Origin: Pseudomonas nunensis
GTDB taxonomy: Bacteria > Pseudomonadota > Gammaproteobacteria > Pseudomonadales > Pseudomonadaceae
Reading direction: 5' to 3'
DNA: 64,000 bases
NCBI RefSeq assembly: GCF_024296925.1
Contig: NZ_CP101125.1
Span: 2,854,501-2,918,500, forward strand
Below the pieces are notes generated by a model, which had not been told where the DNA came from, did no database searches, and worked only from the letters and a program-made list of their open reading frames with translations. Positions within the stretch are counted from its first letter, which is position 1. Every line of letters begins with the position of its first letter. The translations under genes were made by a program, and so were the position numbers. Of the stretch, positions 49,411 to 60,100 are shown piece after piece.

Positions 49411-52400
49411 AGCGGAGTTTCCAGAGCTGCATCGGTACGTACCCCACGCCATTTATTGAAGCGATGGCGCAGTTTGTCGAGATAGAGGTAAACCACCGGG
49501 GTGGTGTAGAGGGTCAGCACCTGGCTGAAAATCAGCCCGCCGATGATGGTCAGGCCTAATGGCTGGCGCATTTCCGCACCTTCGGCACGGCTGAGCAGTA
49601 GCGGCAGTGCGCCGAGGATCGCCGCCAGGGTGGTCATCAGGATCGGCCGCAGACGTTGCAGACAAGCGCTGCGAATCGAATCCAGCGGCGTCATGCCCTG
49701 ATGCCGCTCCAGCTGCAACGCCAGGTCGATCATCAGGATGGCGTTTTTCTTCACCACGCCGATCAGCAAGAACAGCCCCAGCAGCGAGATCAGGCTGAAC
49801 TCCCCGCCCAAGGCATAGATCGATAGCAATGCGCCAACCCCGGCCGACGGCAAGGTCGAGAGAATCGTCAGCGGGTGAATGTAGCTTTCATACAGCACGC
49901 CCAACACCAGATAAACCGCCAACAGCGCGCCGAGAATCATGAACGGCTGGCTCTTCTGGGTCGCGGCGAAGGCGTCGGCGGTGCCGGCCATTTTCACGAT
50001 CACGTCTTCTGGCATGCCAAGCTTGGCAATCGCCCGCTCAATGGCTGCCGTGCCCTGCTCCACCGTGACGCCTTCGGCCATGTCGAAGGAAATGCTATCG
50101 GAGGCGAACTGGCCTTCGTGGCTGACCCGATCGTCTTCCAGGCTATTTTCGTAGTGCGCGATGGTCGACAACGGAATCCGCGCACCAGTGGAAGTGATCA
50201 CCTGCACCTGCTTGAGGGTGATCGGGTCCTGGGCGTATTTCGGATTGACCTCCATCACCACCTGATACTGGTTGAGGCTGTCGTAGATCGTCGAAATCTG
50301 CCGTTGGCTGTAGGCGTTGTTCAGCACTGCGGTGACCATGTCCATATCGACTCCCAGGCGTTTAGCCTGGTCGCGGTCGACAATCAGCGTGACCTGCTGC
50401 GCGCCGCGTCCTTCACGGGCGTCAATCGCGGTCAGCTCCGGCAAGGTCCGCAGCGCCGCGACGACTTTCGGGTACCACTCGCGCAACGAGCCCAGGTCGG
50501 CGCTTTGAATGATGTAGGAATACTGCGAGGTGGTCTGTTCGCGACCGCCCCCGAATTGCAGGTCCTGATCCGCCATCAACATCAGTTGCGCACCGGGCAC
50601 CTTGGGCATTTCCTTGCGCATCCGCTCGATGACTTTTTGCGCAGAAATATTGCGCTCCTTGATCGGCTTCAAGCGCACCAGCATGAAGGCGTTATTCGTG
50701 CCGTTGGTGCCGCCGATGAACCCGGCCACGCTTTGCACTGCCTCATCCTTGAGCACGGCGCGGCGGAAGATTTCCATCTTCGGCTGCATCACGCTGAACG
50801 ACAGCCCGTCATCACCGCGCACAAAACCGATCAACTGGCCGGTGTCCTGCTGCGGCATAAAGGTTTTCGGCACCACCACGTACAGCGCGACGTTGACGCC
50901 AACGGTCACGATCAAGCTGAGCAAGGTCAGTCGGCGGTGGCGCAGCACCCAGTCGAGGCTGGTGGCGTATTTGCCGACCATCCATTCATTGGCGCGCTGG
51001 CTCCAGCGTTGTAGACGGTTTTCCTGCCCCGGCGTGTGCGGCTTGAGCCAACGCGCGCAAAGCATCGGGGTCAGGGTCAACGACACGATCAGCGAGACGA
51101 CGATGGACGCCGCCAGGGTGATGGAAAACTCGCGAAACAAGCTTTCGATGATCCCGCCCATAAACAGGATCGACAGGAACACTGCCACCAGCGAGACGTT
51201 CATCGACAGTAAGGTGAAGCCGACTTCCTGTGCGCCGAGGTACGCGGCCTTCATCGGCGGCACGCCTTCGTCGATGTGCCGGGAAATGTTTTCCAACACC
51301 ACGATGGCATCGTCCACCACCAGCCCGGTGGCGAGGATCAGCGCCATCAGCGACAAGTTGTTCAGGGAGAAACCGTAGAGGTACATCACCGCAAAAGTGC
51401 CGACCAGCGACACCGGCACCGCCAGCGTCGGAATCAGCGAAGCGCGGAAGTTACCCAGAAACAGGAACACCACCAGAATCACCAGGGCCACGGCAATCAG
51501 CAGGGTCATTTCCGCTTCGTGCAATGTGGCCTTGATCACCGGCGAGCGGTCCATGGCCAGGTTCAGTTTGACGCTGGCCGGCAACACCGCCTGCAACGCC
51601 GGCAACTGCGCCTTGATCTCGTTGACGGTCTCGATGATGTTGGCGCCGGCCTGGCGGTTGATCACCAGCAACACCGCCGCGTCGTTGTTGAAGAAACCGC
51701 TGTTGTAGCGGTCCTCGACGCCGTCGCTGACCGTCGCCACATCCTTCAGGCGCAGGGCCGCGCCGTTGTTGTAGTGGATGATCAGCGACTCGTAGTCCTT
51801 GGCCTTTTCCAGTTGATCGTTGGCCTGCACCTGCCACAAACGCTGGTCGTCCTCGACCGAGCCTTTGGGCCGGCGCACGTTGGCGTTGGCGATGGTGTTG
51901 CGCACATCGTCCAGGGCCACGCCGTACTGGTTCAGCGCCTGGGGTTCGAGTTCGATGCGCACCGCCGGCAGGGAGCTGCCGCCAATCTGCACTTCACCCA
52001 CGCCCTGCACCTGGGACAGGCTCTGGGACAGGATCGTCGAGGCCAAATCGTAGAGCTGACCTTTTTCCAGCACATCCGAGGTCAGGGACAACACCATGAT
52101 CGGCGCTTGCGACGGGTTGACCTTCTTGTAGGTCGGCATGCTGCGCATCCCGCTCGGCAGCAGGTTGCGCGAAGCGTTGATCGCCGCTTGCACTTCCCGC
52201 GCCGCGCCGTTGATGTCGCGGTCCATGTCGAACTGCAAAATCACCCGGGTCGAGCCCTGGCTGGAACGACTGCTCATGGTATTGACCCCGGCGATGGCGC
52301 CGAAGGAACGCTCCAGCGGCGTGGCCACGGTTGAGGCCATCACTTCCGGGCTGGCACCCGCGAGGCTGGCCTGGACCACGATCACCGGGAAATCCATCTG

Positions 52401-52514
52401 CGGCAGCGGTGCCACCGGCAACAGGCCGAAACTCACGCCGCCCAACAGCATGATCGCCAGGCTCAGCAACATGGTCGCGACCGGGCGCTTGATGAAAGGT
52501 CCGGACAGGTTCAT
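49407..52514 (-). CDS. muxC: RND efflux transporter subunit MuxC (MdtC type)
   Basis: 1035 residues, hydrophobe/amphiphile efflux RND permease with 12 TM segments and two large periplasmic loops. Proton-relay Asp-Asp of TM4 in [18 protein letters not shown] is present. N-terminus [19 protein letters not shown] and [20 protein letters not shown] are MdtC/MuxC-like. In P. aeruginosa MuxB and MuxC form a hetero-trimer with MuxA and OpmB that exports aztreonam, novobiocin, macrolides and others. It overlaps muxB and opmB by ATGA. Confidence 0.93.
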   Translation of the reverse strand: MNLSGPFIKRPVATMLLSLAIMLLGGVSFGLLPVAPLPQMDFPVIVVQASLAGASPEVMASTVATPLERSFGAIAGVNTMSSRSSQGSTRVILQFDMDRDINGAAREVQAAINASRNLLPSGMRSMPTYKKVNPSQAPIMVLSLTSDVLEKGQLYDLASTILSQSLSQVQGVGEVQIGGSSLPAVRIELEPQALNQYGVALDDVRNTIANANVRRPKGSVEDDQRLWQVQANDQLEKAKDYESLIIHYNNGAALRLKDVATVSDGVEDRYNSGFFNNDAAVLLVINRQAGANIIETVNEIKAQLPALQAVLPASVKLNLAMDRSPVIKATLHEAEMTLLIAVALVILVVFLFLGNFRASLIPTLAVPVSLVGTFAVMYLYGFSLNNLSLMALILATGLVVDDAIVVLENISRHIDEGVPPMKAAYLGAQEVGFTLLSMNVSLVAVFLSILFMGGIIESLFREFSITLAASIVVSLIVSLTLTPMLCARWLKPHTPGQENRLQRWSQRANEWMVGKYATSLDWVLRHRRLTLLSLIVTVGVNVALYVVVPKTFMPQQDTGQLIGFVRGDDGLSFSVMQPKMEIFRRAVLKDEAVQSVAGFIGGTNGTNNAFMLVRLKPIKERNISAQKVIERMRKEMPKVPGAQLMLMADQDLQFGGGREQTTSQYSYIIQSADLGSLREWYPKVVAALRTLPELTAIDAREGRGAQQVTLIVDRDQAKRLGVDMDMVTAVLNNAYSQRQISTIYDSLNQYQVVMEVNPKYAQDPITLKQVQVITSTGARIPLSTIAHYENSLEDDRVSHEGQFASDSISFDMAEGVTVEQGTAAIERAIAKLGMPEDVIVKMAGTADAFAATQKSQPFMILGALLAVYLVLGVLYESYIHPLTILSTLPSAGVGALLSIYALGGEFSLISLLGLFLLIGVVKKNAILMIDLALQLERHQGMTPLDSIRSACLQRLRPILMTTLAAILGALPLLLSRAEGAEMRQPLGLTIIGGLIFSQVLTLYTTPVVYLYLDKLRHRFNKWRGVRTDAALETPL

Positions 52515-55500
52515 GGCTGTTCTACCACTTCCACGGTTTCAGACTTGCGGCCCCAGCGCCGGCCGAGACGGTCGAAATACAGGTAGATCACCGGGGTGGT
52601 GAACAGCGTCAGCACCTGGCTGACCAGCAAGCCGCCGACCATCACCAGACCCAGAGGTTGACGCAGTTCCGCGCCGGAACCGGTGGCCAGCATCAACGGC
52701 ACCGCACCGAACAACGCGGCCAGGGTGGTCATCAGGATCGGCCGGAACCGCAGCAGCGCCGCTTGATAGATCGCCTGCTCCGGCGCCATGCCCTGATTGC
52801 GCTCGGCGTCGAGGGCGAAGTCGATCATCATGATCGCGTTCTTCTTCACGATGCCGATCAGCAGGATGATGCCGATGATCGCGATCATCCCCAGGTCATT
52901 GCCGGTCAGCAGCAGCGCGAGCAAGGCGCCGACCGCCGCCGAGGGCAAGGTCGAGAGGATGGTGATCGGGTGAATGTAACTCTCGTAGAGCACGCCGAGC
53001 ACGATGTACATGGTCACCACCGCCGCCAGGATCAGCAGCAAGGTGCTCGACAGCGACGCCTGGAATGCTTCGGCCGCACCCTGGAACTGGGTCTGCACGC
53101 CAATCGGCATGCCGATGTCTTTCTGCACCTGATCGATGATTTCAACCGCGTGCCCCAGCGCCACGCCGGGAGCCAGGTTGAACGACATCATCACCGCCGG
53201 GAACTGGCCGATGTGGGTGATCGCCAATTGCGTCTGGCGTTGTTCGACATGCGCCAGGCTCGACAGGCGCACCTGCCCGCCATCGGTGGTCTTGACGTGA
53301 ATCTGGTTCAGCGCGTCCGGGCCGATCTTCTCGCCCGACTGCGATTGCAGGACCACGCGGTACTGGCTGGCCTGGGTGTAAATCGTGGAAATCTGCCGCT
53401 GGCCGAAGGCGTCATACAGCGCATCGGTGATGTTCGACACCGACACACCCACCCGTGACGCCGCATCGCGGTCGATCACCAGGTACACCTGCAAACCCTT
53501 GTCCTGCAAATCGCTGGCGACGTCGGTCAGCTCGGGGCGCTGGGCCAGGGCTTCCACCAGACGTCCGCTCCACAGACTGAGCAATTCCGAATCCGGCGAC
53601 GACATGCTGAATTGGTACTGCGTGCGGCTGACCCGGTCTTCGATGGTCAGATCCTGCACCGGCTGCATGAACAGACGGATGCCGATCAGCTTGTCCACTT
53701 CCGGTTGCAGGCGCGCAATGATCTTGGTCGCGCTGAGATCTCGCGCACTGTGGGGCTTGAGGTTGATCAGCATGCGGCCGCTGTTCAACGTCGAGTTGTC
53801 ACCGTCCACGCCAATGTAGGACGACAGGCTTTCGACCGCCGGGTCGGCGAGGATCACTTTCGCCAGCTCCTGCTGACGTTCGCTCATCGCCGCAAAGGAA
53901 ATCGACTGCGGCGCTTCGGAAATGCCCTGGATCACCCCGGTGTCCTGCACCGGAAAGAAGCCCTTGGGCACCACCATGTAAAGGAATACCGTCAGCCCGA
54001 GAGTGGCGATGGCCACCAGCAAGGTCAGCGGCTGATGCTTGAGCACCCACTGCAATTTGCGCCCATAGGCTGCGATCATCCAGTCGATGGTCGCGCCGCT
54101 GGCCCGGTAGAAACGGCCCTGTTCTTCTTCCTTGGGTTCACGCTTGAGTAACCGCGCGCACATCATCGGCGTCAAGGTCAGGGACACCACCAGGGAAATC
54201 AGGATCGCCACCGCCAGGGTGATGGCGAATTCACGGAACAGGCGCCCTACTACGTCGGCCATGAATAGCAATGGAATCAACACCGCGATCAGCGACAAGG
54301 TCAGGGAAATCAGGGTGAAGCCGATCTGCTTGGCGCCCTTGAGCGCCGCATTCAACGGCGTGTCGCCCTCTTCGATAAACCGGGAAATGTTCTCCAGCAT
54401 CACGATGGCATCGTCCACCACAAAACCGGTGGCAATGGTCAGGGCCATCAAGGTCAGGTTGTTGACCGAGAAGCCGGCGAGGTACATCACGCCGAACGTA
54501 CCGATCAGCGACAACGGCACGGCGACCGACGGAATGATCGTCGCGCTGGCCCGGCGCAGGAACAGGAACGTCACCATCACCACCAGTGCGATGGCGATCA
54601 GCAGTTCGTGTTGCACGTCGGTGACCGAGGCGCGGATGGTCTGGGTACGGTCGGTGAGGACCGTGACGTCGAGACCGGCCGGCAGGTTGTCGGTGATGCT
54701 CGGCAACAGCGCCTTGATCCGGTCAACCACTTCGATGACGTTGGCGCCGGGCTGACGCTGGATGTTCAGCAAAACCGCCTGGTTTTCATTGGCCCACGCC
54801 GCCAGTCGTTCGTTTTCGGCACCGTCGACAATCTCTGCCACGTCCTTGAGCCGCAACGGCGCGCCGTTGGCGTAGGCGAGGATCAGGTTGGCGTAGTCCT
54901 TGGGCGAAGTCAGTTGATCGTTTGCATCCAGCATCGAGACCCGGGTCGGGCCGTCGAAGTTGCCCTTGGGCTGGTTGACGTTGGACGCGCCGATCAAGGT
55001 GCGCACGTCCGACAGGTTCAAGCCATTCGCCGCCAGGGCCTCCGGGTTGACCTTGATGCGCACGGCCTGACGCTGGCCGCCGGCGATACTGACCATGCCG
55101 ACGCCGCTGATCTGGGCGATTTTCTGCGCCATGCGCGTATCGACCAAATCATTCAGTTTAGGCAGCAGCATGGTCTTGGAGGTGATGGCGAGGGTCAGCA
55201 CCGGGGTGTCGGCCGGATTGACCTTGTTGTACACCGGCGGTGCCGGCAGGTCCTTGGGCAGCAAATTGGTCGCAGCGTTGATCGCCGCTTGCACTTGCTG
55301 CTCGGCGACGTCCATGTTGATGTCGAGGCTGAAGCGCAGGGTCAGCACCGAGGCGCCGCCGGAACTGGTGGACGCCATTTGCGTCAGGCCGGGCATTTGC
55401 CCGAATTGGCGCTCAAGCGGCGCGGTCACTGCACTGGTCATCACGTCCGGGCTGGCGCCGGGATACAGCGTCATGACGCGGATGGTCGGATAATCGACCT

Positions 55501-55615
55501 GGGGCAATGCCGACACCGGCAGCAAGCGGTAGGCGATGATGCCGGCCAGGATAATGGCCAGCATGCTCAGGGTCGTGGCGACCGGGCGAAGGATGAACAG
55601 CCGCGAGATGTTCAT
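52511..55615 (-). CDS. muxB: RND efflux transporter subunit MuxB (MdtB type)
   Basis: 1034 residues, RND permease. TM4 relay Asp-Asp in [18 protein letters not shown]-terminus [19 protein letters not shown] followed by [20 protein letters not shown] is MdtB/MuxB-like. It is homologous to MuxC but clearly a distinct subunit, and the two together make the active pump. ATGA overlaps tie it to muxA upstream and muxC downstream. Confidence 0.93.
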   Translation of the reverse strand: MNISRLFILRPVATTLSMLAIILAGIIAYRLLPVSALPQVDYPTIRVMTLYPGASPDVMTSAVTAPLERQFGQMPGLTQMASTSSGGASVLTLRFSLDINMDVAEQQVQAAINAATNLLPKDLPAPPVYNKVNPADTPVLTLAITSKTMLLPKLNDLVDTRMAQKIAQISGVGMVSIAGGQRQAVRIKVNPEALAANGLNLSDVRTLIGASNVNQPKGNFDGPTRVSMLDANDQLTSPKDYANLILAYANGAPLRLKDVAEIVDGAENERLAAWANENQAVLLNIQRQPGANVIEVVDRIKALLPSITDNLPAGLDVTVLTDRTQTIRASVTDVQHELLIAIALVVMVTFLFLRRASATIIPSVAVPLSLIGTFGVMYLAGFSVNNLTLMALTIATGFVVDDAIVMLENISRFIEEGDTPLNAALKGAKQIGFTLISLTLSLIAVLIPLLFMADVVGRLFREFAITLAVAILISLVVSLTLTPMMCARLLKREPKEEEQGRFYRASGATIDWMIAAYGRKLQWVLKHQPLTLLVAIATLGLTVFLYMVVPKGFFPVQDTGVIQGISEAPQSISFAAMSERQQELAKVILADPAVESLSSYIGVDGDNSTLNSGRMLINLKPHSARDLSATKIIARLQPEVDKLIGIRLFMQPVQDLTIEDRVSRTQYQFSMSSPDSELLSLWSGRLVEALAQRPELTDVASDLQDKGLQVYLVIDRDAASRVGVSVSNITDALYDAFGQRQISTIYTQASQYRVVLQSQSGEKIGPDALNQIHVKTTDGGQVRLSSLAHVEQRQTQLAITHIGQFPAVMMSFNLAPGVALGHAVEIIDQVQKDIGMPIGVQTQFQGAAEAFQASLSSTLLLILAAVVTMYIVLGVLYESYIHPITILSTLPSAAVGALLALLLTGNDLGMIAIIGIILLIGIVKKNAIMMIDFALDAERNQGMAPEQAIYQAALLRFRPILMTTLAALFGAVPLMLATGSGAELRQPLGLVMVGGLLVSQVLTLFTTPVIYLYFDRLGRRWGRKSETVEVVEQP

Positions 55616-56922
55616 GCGCCCTTTTTCACCTTGTCGTTGGCGGTCGCTTCAGTGGTTTTCGCCGCGGATTTGCCTTGCAGGTGTTCGGTCGGGGTGGTCG
55701 GCACATCCTGGCTGTCGTTGACCACTTCCACTTCGCTGCCTTCCTTCAGGCGGTCGGTGCCTTCCAGGACCACGCGATCACCGACGGCCAGGCCTTCGGT
55801 GATCACGGTGTTGTCGCCGTCACTGGCGCCGACTTTCAATTGACGAATCTTGACCTTGTTGTCCCCGTCCATGGCGTAGACGAACGTGCCGTTGGTGCCG
55901 AACTGGATCGCTGCCGATGGCGCGAGTACCACGCCTTTGAGGGTGTCGGCCAGCAGGTGCACGTTGACGAACTGATTCGGGAACAGGCTCAGGTCGCGAT
56001 TATCGTAGCGCGCCTTGAATTTCAGGGTGCCGGTGGTGACGTCGATCTGGTTGTCCAGGCTCTGCAACACGCCGCTGGCCTGCATCTTCATGTCGCCACG
56101 GTCCCAGGCTTCGACGGGCAGTTTGGCGCCGGTGTGATAGCGCGCCAGAACGGTGTCGAGGCTGTTTTCCGGCAAGGTGAAGACGACGCTGATCGGCTGG
56201 GTCTGGGTGATGATCGCCAGCGCTGTGGTGTCGTTGGCGGCGACGAGGTTGCCGACGTCCAGCTGACGCAAACCGACGCGCCCGGTAATCGGCGCGCGGA
56301 TCTTGGTGAATTCGAGATTGAGCTTGGCGTCGTTGACCGCCGCCTGGTTGGTCTTGACCGTGCCCAGGTATTGGCCGACCAGCGCCTCGGCGGTATCGAG
56401 GGTCTGCTTGGCGATGCTGTCTTCTTTAAACAGGCCGCGATAACGCTCGACATCGACCTGAGCGTTTTTCAGCTGCGCCTGGTTTTGCAGCAGGGTGCCT
56501 TCAGCCTGGAGCAAGGCGTTCTGGTAAGGACGCGGGTCGATCTCGGCCAACAGGTCGCCGGCCTTGACCATCTGCCCTTCCTCGAAGGCAATCTTCATCA
56601 ACTCGCCCGCCACCCGGCTGCGCACATTGATGGTGTTGAGCGCCGTGACCGTGCCCAGCGCCTTGTAATACAGCGGGAAGTCACCCTTGACCGCCGGGGC
56701 CACCCGCACCGGGATCGGCCCGGTCGCGCCGCCAAACCCAGGACGCATACCCCCGGCCTTGCCCGTATGCCCGGCGACGGCTTTCGGCTTTTCGCCCGCT
56801 TTATGGTCAGTGCCAGCAGGCCAGAATTTCCAGCACACGGCAGCGACGACCAACAGGACAAGCAGGCCGAACAGCCAGCGACGGGGACTACGGGAAGAGG
56901 ATTGCATTGAATGATCAACCAT
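55612..56922 (-). CDS. muxA: RND periplasmic adaptor MuxA (MdtA type)
   Basis: 436 residues. An N-terminal membrane anchor ([21 protein letters not shown]) is followed by a Gly/Lys-rich stretch, then a barrel-sandwich/lipoyl domain ([24 protein letters not shown]), an alpha-hairpin and a beta-barrel domain ([16 protein letters not shown]), and a low-complexity C-terminal tail ([14 protein letters not shown]). It bridges MuxBC to OpmB. No strong ribosome site is seen; ATG 56907 (MQSSSRSP) is an alternative start. First gene of the mux operon. Confidence 0.9.
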   Translation of the reverse strand: MVDHSMQSSSRSPRRWLFGLLVLLVVAAVCWKFWPAGTDHKAGEKPKAVAGHTGKAGGMRPGFGGATGPIPVRVAPAVKGDFPLYYKALGTVTALNTINVRSRVAGELMKIAFEEGQMVKAGDLLAEIDPRPYQNALLQAEGTLLQNQAQLKNAQVDVERYRGLFKEDSIAKQTLDTAEALVGQYLGTVKTNQAAVNDAKLNLEFTKIRAPITGRVGLRQLDVGNLVAANDTTALAIITQTQPISVVFTLPENSLDTVLARYHTGAKLPVEAWDRGDMKMQASGVLQSLDNQIDVTTGTLKFKARYDNRDLSLFPNQFVNVHLLADTLKGVVLAPSAAIQFGTNGTFVYAMDGDNKVKIRQLKVGASDGDNTVITEGLAVGDRVVLEGTDRLKEGSEVEVVNDSQDVPTTPTEHLQGKSAAKTTEATANDKVKKGA

Positions 56923-57053
56923 TGGGCGCGTGGGCTTCTTCTACGGGAGGCTGAACGATAAGCACTGGCGCGCATTAAGCAAAGCGGCTTTACCGGCAAT
57001 TTACCTTCGGCTTACGTAACAGGAGATTTATCTAAGACACTGAAGCACAAATG

Positions 57054-57081
57054 AAAACGGCCCAGCGAGTGCCAGGCCGTT
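57054..57081 (-). terminator. Rho-independent terminator of tpx
   Basis: On the minus strand AACGGCC (57081-57075) pairs with GGCCGTT (57062-57056), a 12-nt loop, then a T-run of four (57057-57054). It lies 17 bp beyond the tpx stop. Confidence 0.8.
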
Positions 57082-57097
57082 AACAATTGTAAAAACC

Positions 57098-57598
57098 TTA
57101 CTTCAGAACAGCGAGTGCTGCTTCGTAGTTCGGCTCTTCTGCAATTTCTTTAACCAGTTCGCTGTGCAGCACGTTGTCGTTTTCATCCAGCACGACGACG
57201 GCACGGGCGGTCAGGCCTTTGAGCGGGCCGTCAGCAATGGCCACGCCATAGTTTTCGATGAACTCGGCGCCACGCAGGGTCGACAGGTTCTGGACGTTTT
57301 CCAGGCCTTCGGCGCCGCAGAAACGGGCTTGAGCGAATGGCAGGTCAGCGGAGATGCACAGTACAACAGTATTGGCGACGTCGTTGGCCTGGGCGTTGAA
57401 CTTGCGTACCGAAGTCGCGCAGGTCGGGGTGTCGACGCTTGGGAAGATGTTCAGCACTTTGCGCTTGCCGGCGAAGCTCGCCAGGGTCACGTCCGACAAA
57501 TTGCCGGCAACCAGGGAAAAGGCTGGCGCCTTGGAACCGGCTTGTGGCAGTTGGCCGTTGACTTGAACCGGGTTGCCTTTAAGAGTGACTTGAGCCAT
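57098..57598 (-). CDS. tpx: Thiol peroxidase Tpx
   Basis: 166 residues, an atypical 2-Cys peroxiredoxin. Peroxidatic Cys60 in [13 protein letters not shown] and resolving Cys94 in [12 protein letters not shown] match E. coli Tpx (Cys61, Cys95). N-terminal [12 protein letters not shown] is typical. It reduces H2O2 and alkyl peroxides, using thioredoxin. The start is preceded by AGAAGGACTCC on the minus strand. Monocistronic with its own terminator; 256 bp separate it from the next gene. Confidence 0.96.
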   Translation of the reverse strand: MAQVTLKGNPVQVNGQLPQAGSKAPAFSLVAGNLSDVTLASFAGKRKVLNIFPSVDTPTCATSVRKFNAQANDVANTVVLCISADLPFAQARFCGAEGLENVQNLSTLRGAEFIENYGVAIADGPLKGLTARAVVVLDENDNVLHSELVKEIAEEPNYEAALAVLK

Positions 57599-57743
57599 GA
57601 ACGGAGTCCTTCTGATGGTGTTGTTGGAAATCTGAAGAGGCCGAAGTTAACCACGAAATGGCCCGACGACCTATGGCCAGATACAAATTGTGAAGTGTCG
57701 GCGCACAAATTGGATACAACTCGCACAAATGACACAAATCTCC

Positions 57744-57833
57744 TGTGGGAGCGGGCTTGCTCGCGAAAGCGGTGTATCAGCTCACAAAGACGTTGGCTGA
57801 CAGGCCGCCTTCGCGAGCAAGCCCGCTCCCACA
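57744..57833. repeat. REP doublet (BIME)
   Basis: GTGGGAGCGGGCTTGCTCGC and its inverted copy around a ~40-nt spacer, between tpx (start side) and the SRPBCC gene end. Confidence 0.9.
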
Positions 57834-57854
57834 GTGGACCGCGTGTACACCGTG

Positions 57855-58304
57855 CTATTTCAGCAAGCACAACATATTCCGATGCCGCGCCTCGAAAATC
57901 CGCCGCATATAGGCATTGACCAGCAACCACTCCAGCGCCGCCCCGCCGATCGCCGCATACGTCACGCGATCGGTATATAGCGTACCGCCCTCTCCCGCCG
58001 CCACCCGGTGTTCATGACGAAAGGCAGCCATCGGCCCCTTGAGCATTTCGTCGATGAAATGCGTGTCGCTGACCTCACGAATCACCACCGTCCAGTTCGA
58101 CGGAATGACGTTGAACATCCAGTGCCGGAAGCGGAACTGGCGACCGGCTTCGATGCGCAGGTTATTGATGTCGATATCGCCCAGCGGCGTAACGCGCTCG
58201 GGGAAGATCTTCGGGAAGTTGACGCCTTCCAGGCAGAAGTCCAGGACCTGCGCCGGTGTGCGGTCGGGGATCAGCGTTGTGAGTTCAAGGACGGGCATGG
58301 GCAT
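57855..58304 (-). CDS. SRPBCC-like lipid/ligand-binding protein
   Basis: 149 residues with the length and pattern of an SRPBCC (START/polyketide cyclase-like) helix-grip domain. Features: LELTTLIPDRTPAQVLDFCL, FPKIFPERVTPLGDID, FRFRHWMFNVIPSNW, FIDEMLKGPMAAFRHEHRV and TYAAIGGAALEWLLVN. It is homologous to Pseudomonas 'ligand-binding SRPBCC' proteins I recall. Start at 58304 or ATG 58298 (MPVLELT) both fit; neither has a strong ribosome site. No operon partner; it is divergent from the YciI gene. Ligand unknown. Confidence 0.75.
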   Translation of the reverse strand: MPMPVLELTTLIPDRTPAQVLDFCLEGVNFPKIFPERVTPLGDIDINNLRIEAGRQFRFRHWMFNVIPSNWTVVIREVSDTHFIDEMLKGPMAAFRHEHRVAAGEGGTLYTDRVTYAAIGGAALEWLLVNAYMRRIFEARHRNMLCLLK

Positions 58305-58431
58305 TCCATTGACGAGTGGCGTCGCAGCGCAGGAATACTAAGTAACGAAAATAATGTCGAAAAATTTGTCGATTCCGCAAACCACCATTCGACTAGGCAG
58401 TGAATCACTCACCTCCAGCGGAGATAAATCC

Positions 58432-58857
58432 ATGCAATTCATGATCATTGTCAAAGCCAGCCCGGACTCCGAGGCCGGCGTCATGCCCACCGAAGAACTG
58501 CTCACCGCGATGGGCAACTACAACGAAGAACTGGCCAAGGCCGGCATCCTTCTTTCGTGCGACGGACTGCAACCCAGCAGCAAAGGCGCCCGGGTGCGTT
58601 TCTCCGGCGAAAAACGCAAGGTGATCGACGGCCCGTTTGCCGAGACCAAGGAGTTGATTGCCGGCTATTGGCTGTGGGAAGTGAAGTCGAAAGAAGAAGC
58701 CATCGAATGGGTCAAACGCTGCCCGAATCCGATGCCGGGGACGGAAGCCGAGATCGAGATTCGTCCGGTGTACGGGCCTGAGGATTTCGGTGCAGAGTTC
58801 ACGCCTGAGTTACGGGAGCAGGAAGAGCGGATACGCGCGCAGGCGAAGAAGCACTGA
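58432..58857 (+). CDS. YciI / DGPF-domain protein
   Basis: 141 residues from ATG 58432 (MQFMIIVKASPDSEAG), with GGAG 9 bp upstream. It contains the YCII/DGPF fold: MIIVKAS, EELAKAGILLSCDGLQPSS, the signature DGPFAETKELIAGYW, and a C-terminal EAEIEIRPVYGPEDFGAEF. These small proteins often sit beside ECF sigma factors of the SigJ-type, but no sigma gene is near here. Function unknown; a YciI-type hydrolase or ligand-binding role is possible. Confidence 0.85.
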   Translation: MQFMIIVKASPDSEAGVMPTEELLTAMGNYNEELAKAGILLSCDGLQPSSKGARVRFSGEKRKVIDGPFAETKELIAGYWLWEVKSKEEAIEWVKRCPNPMPGTEAEIEIRPVYGPEDFGAEFTPELREQEERIRAQAKKH

Positions 58858-58908
58858 ATGTTTGGGGAGGCCTCCACAGGGATCACCTTGTCAATTGTGG
58901 TAACCCCT

Positions 58909-58998
58909 TGTGGGAGCGGGCTTGCTCGCGAAGGCGTCGTTTCAGTCAGCATCTCTGTCAACTGATACACCGCTTTCGCGAGCAAGCCCGCTCCCACA
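58909..58998. repeat. REP doublet (BIME)
   Basis: GTGGGAGCGGGCTTGCTCGC (from 58910) and its inverted copy (ending 58998), spacer ~40 nt. Confidence 0.9.
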
Positions 58999-59298
58999 TT
59001 GAACCTCCAGCGGGCACAAAATTTGCGCCCGCCCCCCCCCGACAACCACGCACAAATGCTTACTCTCAACCTCAGGTCCCCTCCCCAACCACCTGATTCG
59101 TATTAACTTTTTAGTACACAGAAAAAACGCCAATTCGCGCACAAAACCAAAGAATTAATCCATTCGACTGGATAACCCGTGGTTTGCTGCTAGCTTCAAA
59201 TGACGTGTCCTACAGGCTTGATTAGGAAAGAGACTACGCATTGAAGGCCAAGAATATGGCCAAGTTCGTCCACTGAGCCACCAAGGAACCGGGGAATC
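58999..59298. other. Intergenic region with a poly-C tract and A+T-rich promoter area
   Basis: A run of nine C follows CG at 59032-59040. An A+T-rich stretch (59095-59165, with TTTTTAGTACACAG) precedes the outer-membrane protein gene and probably holds its promoter. The ribosome site AAGGAACCGGGG lies just before 59299. No small gene or RNA was recognised. Confidence 0.45.
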
Positions 59299-60090
59299 AT
59301 GTCGAAAAATCAGGGAGCGCACGCCTGTTCGCTGGTGGCACTGCTGGCGTCTGCATTTTGTGCACACGCAGATAACGCCGAGGAAGCCAACAAAAGCAAC
59401 AACCCGCTGAACCTGGCGCCGGGCGCCAATCTGCAGGACTACTACACCCCCAAAATCTACGACACCAACGTCCACACCAATGACGCGTTGCTGCGTGGCA
59501 CCTTGCCGGTGGCGCCCAACGATTTCATCGGCGTTCCGCAATTGCTCCGTGCGACGTTGCCGATCAGCACCCGCCCTGACCCGCACAACGGCTACAGCAC
59601 CGGTATCGGTGACCTCAACCTGTTCGATATTTTCCTGCTCAAGACTGATGGCATTCAGCTCGGCATCGGCCCGCAGATCACCGCGCCTACCGCCGAGCAG
59701 GACGAATTGGGCACCGGCAAGTGGCAGGCCGGCCTGGCCGCCATTGCTATCGACTCTTCGCCGCGTGGCCTGTTGGGCGCGCTGGTGCAATACCAGAGTT
59801 CGTTCGCCGGCGACCATGATCGCGCGCACGTCGAAACCGCGACGATGCAACCCTTCATCATTCATAACCTGGCCAAGGGCTGGTACCTGCGTTCGACCGG
59901 CACCTGGACCTTCGACCTGAAGAATGACACCCATTACATCCCCATCGGTTTCGGTGGCGGCAAGGTCTGGAAGTCCGGGACCAACGTTTTCAACGCCTTC
60001 GTTGAACCGCAGTGGACCGTGGAACGCAAAGGCGATGGCCTGCCGCAGTTCACGCTGTTCGCCGGGATCAACGTCACTTTCGGCAAATAA
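59299..60090 (+). CDS. Outer-membrane protein of the MetA/phenol-pathway family (often mis-named neuromedin U)
   Basis: 263 residues. The signal peptide ends around AHA. The mature part is beta-rich with NNPLNLAPGANLQDYYTP, LPISTRPDP..GIGDLNLF, GPQITAPTAEQDELGTGKWQ and a barrel-like ending FTLFAGINVTFGK with a C-terminal Lys. It resembles PF13557 (MetA-like) outer-membrane proteins sometimes called neuromedin U. The role is unknown, possibly uptake of a hydrophobic compound. First gene of a four-gene run with two DUF1254 genes and another barrel; DUF1254 starts 10 bp later with AAGGA. Confidence 0.8.
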   Translation: MSKNQGAHACSLVALLASAFCAHADNAEEANKSNNPLNLAPGANLQDYYTPKIYDTNVHTNDALLRGTLPVAPNDFIGVPQLLRATLPISTRPDPHNGYSTGIGDLNLFDIFLLKTDGIQLGIGPQITAPTAEQDELGTGKWQAGLAAIAIDSSPRGLLGALVQYQSSFAGDHDRAHVETATMQPFIIHNLAKGWYLRSTGTWTFDLKNDTHYIPIGFGGGKVWKSGTNVFNAFVEPQWTVERKGDGLPQFTLFAGINVTFGK

Positions 60091-60100
60091 GGATATCCCT

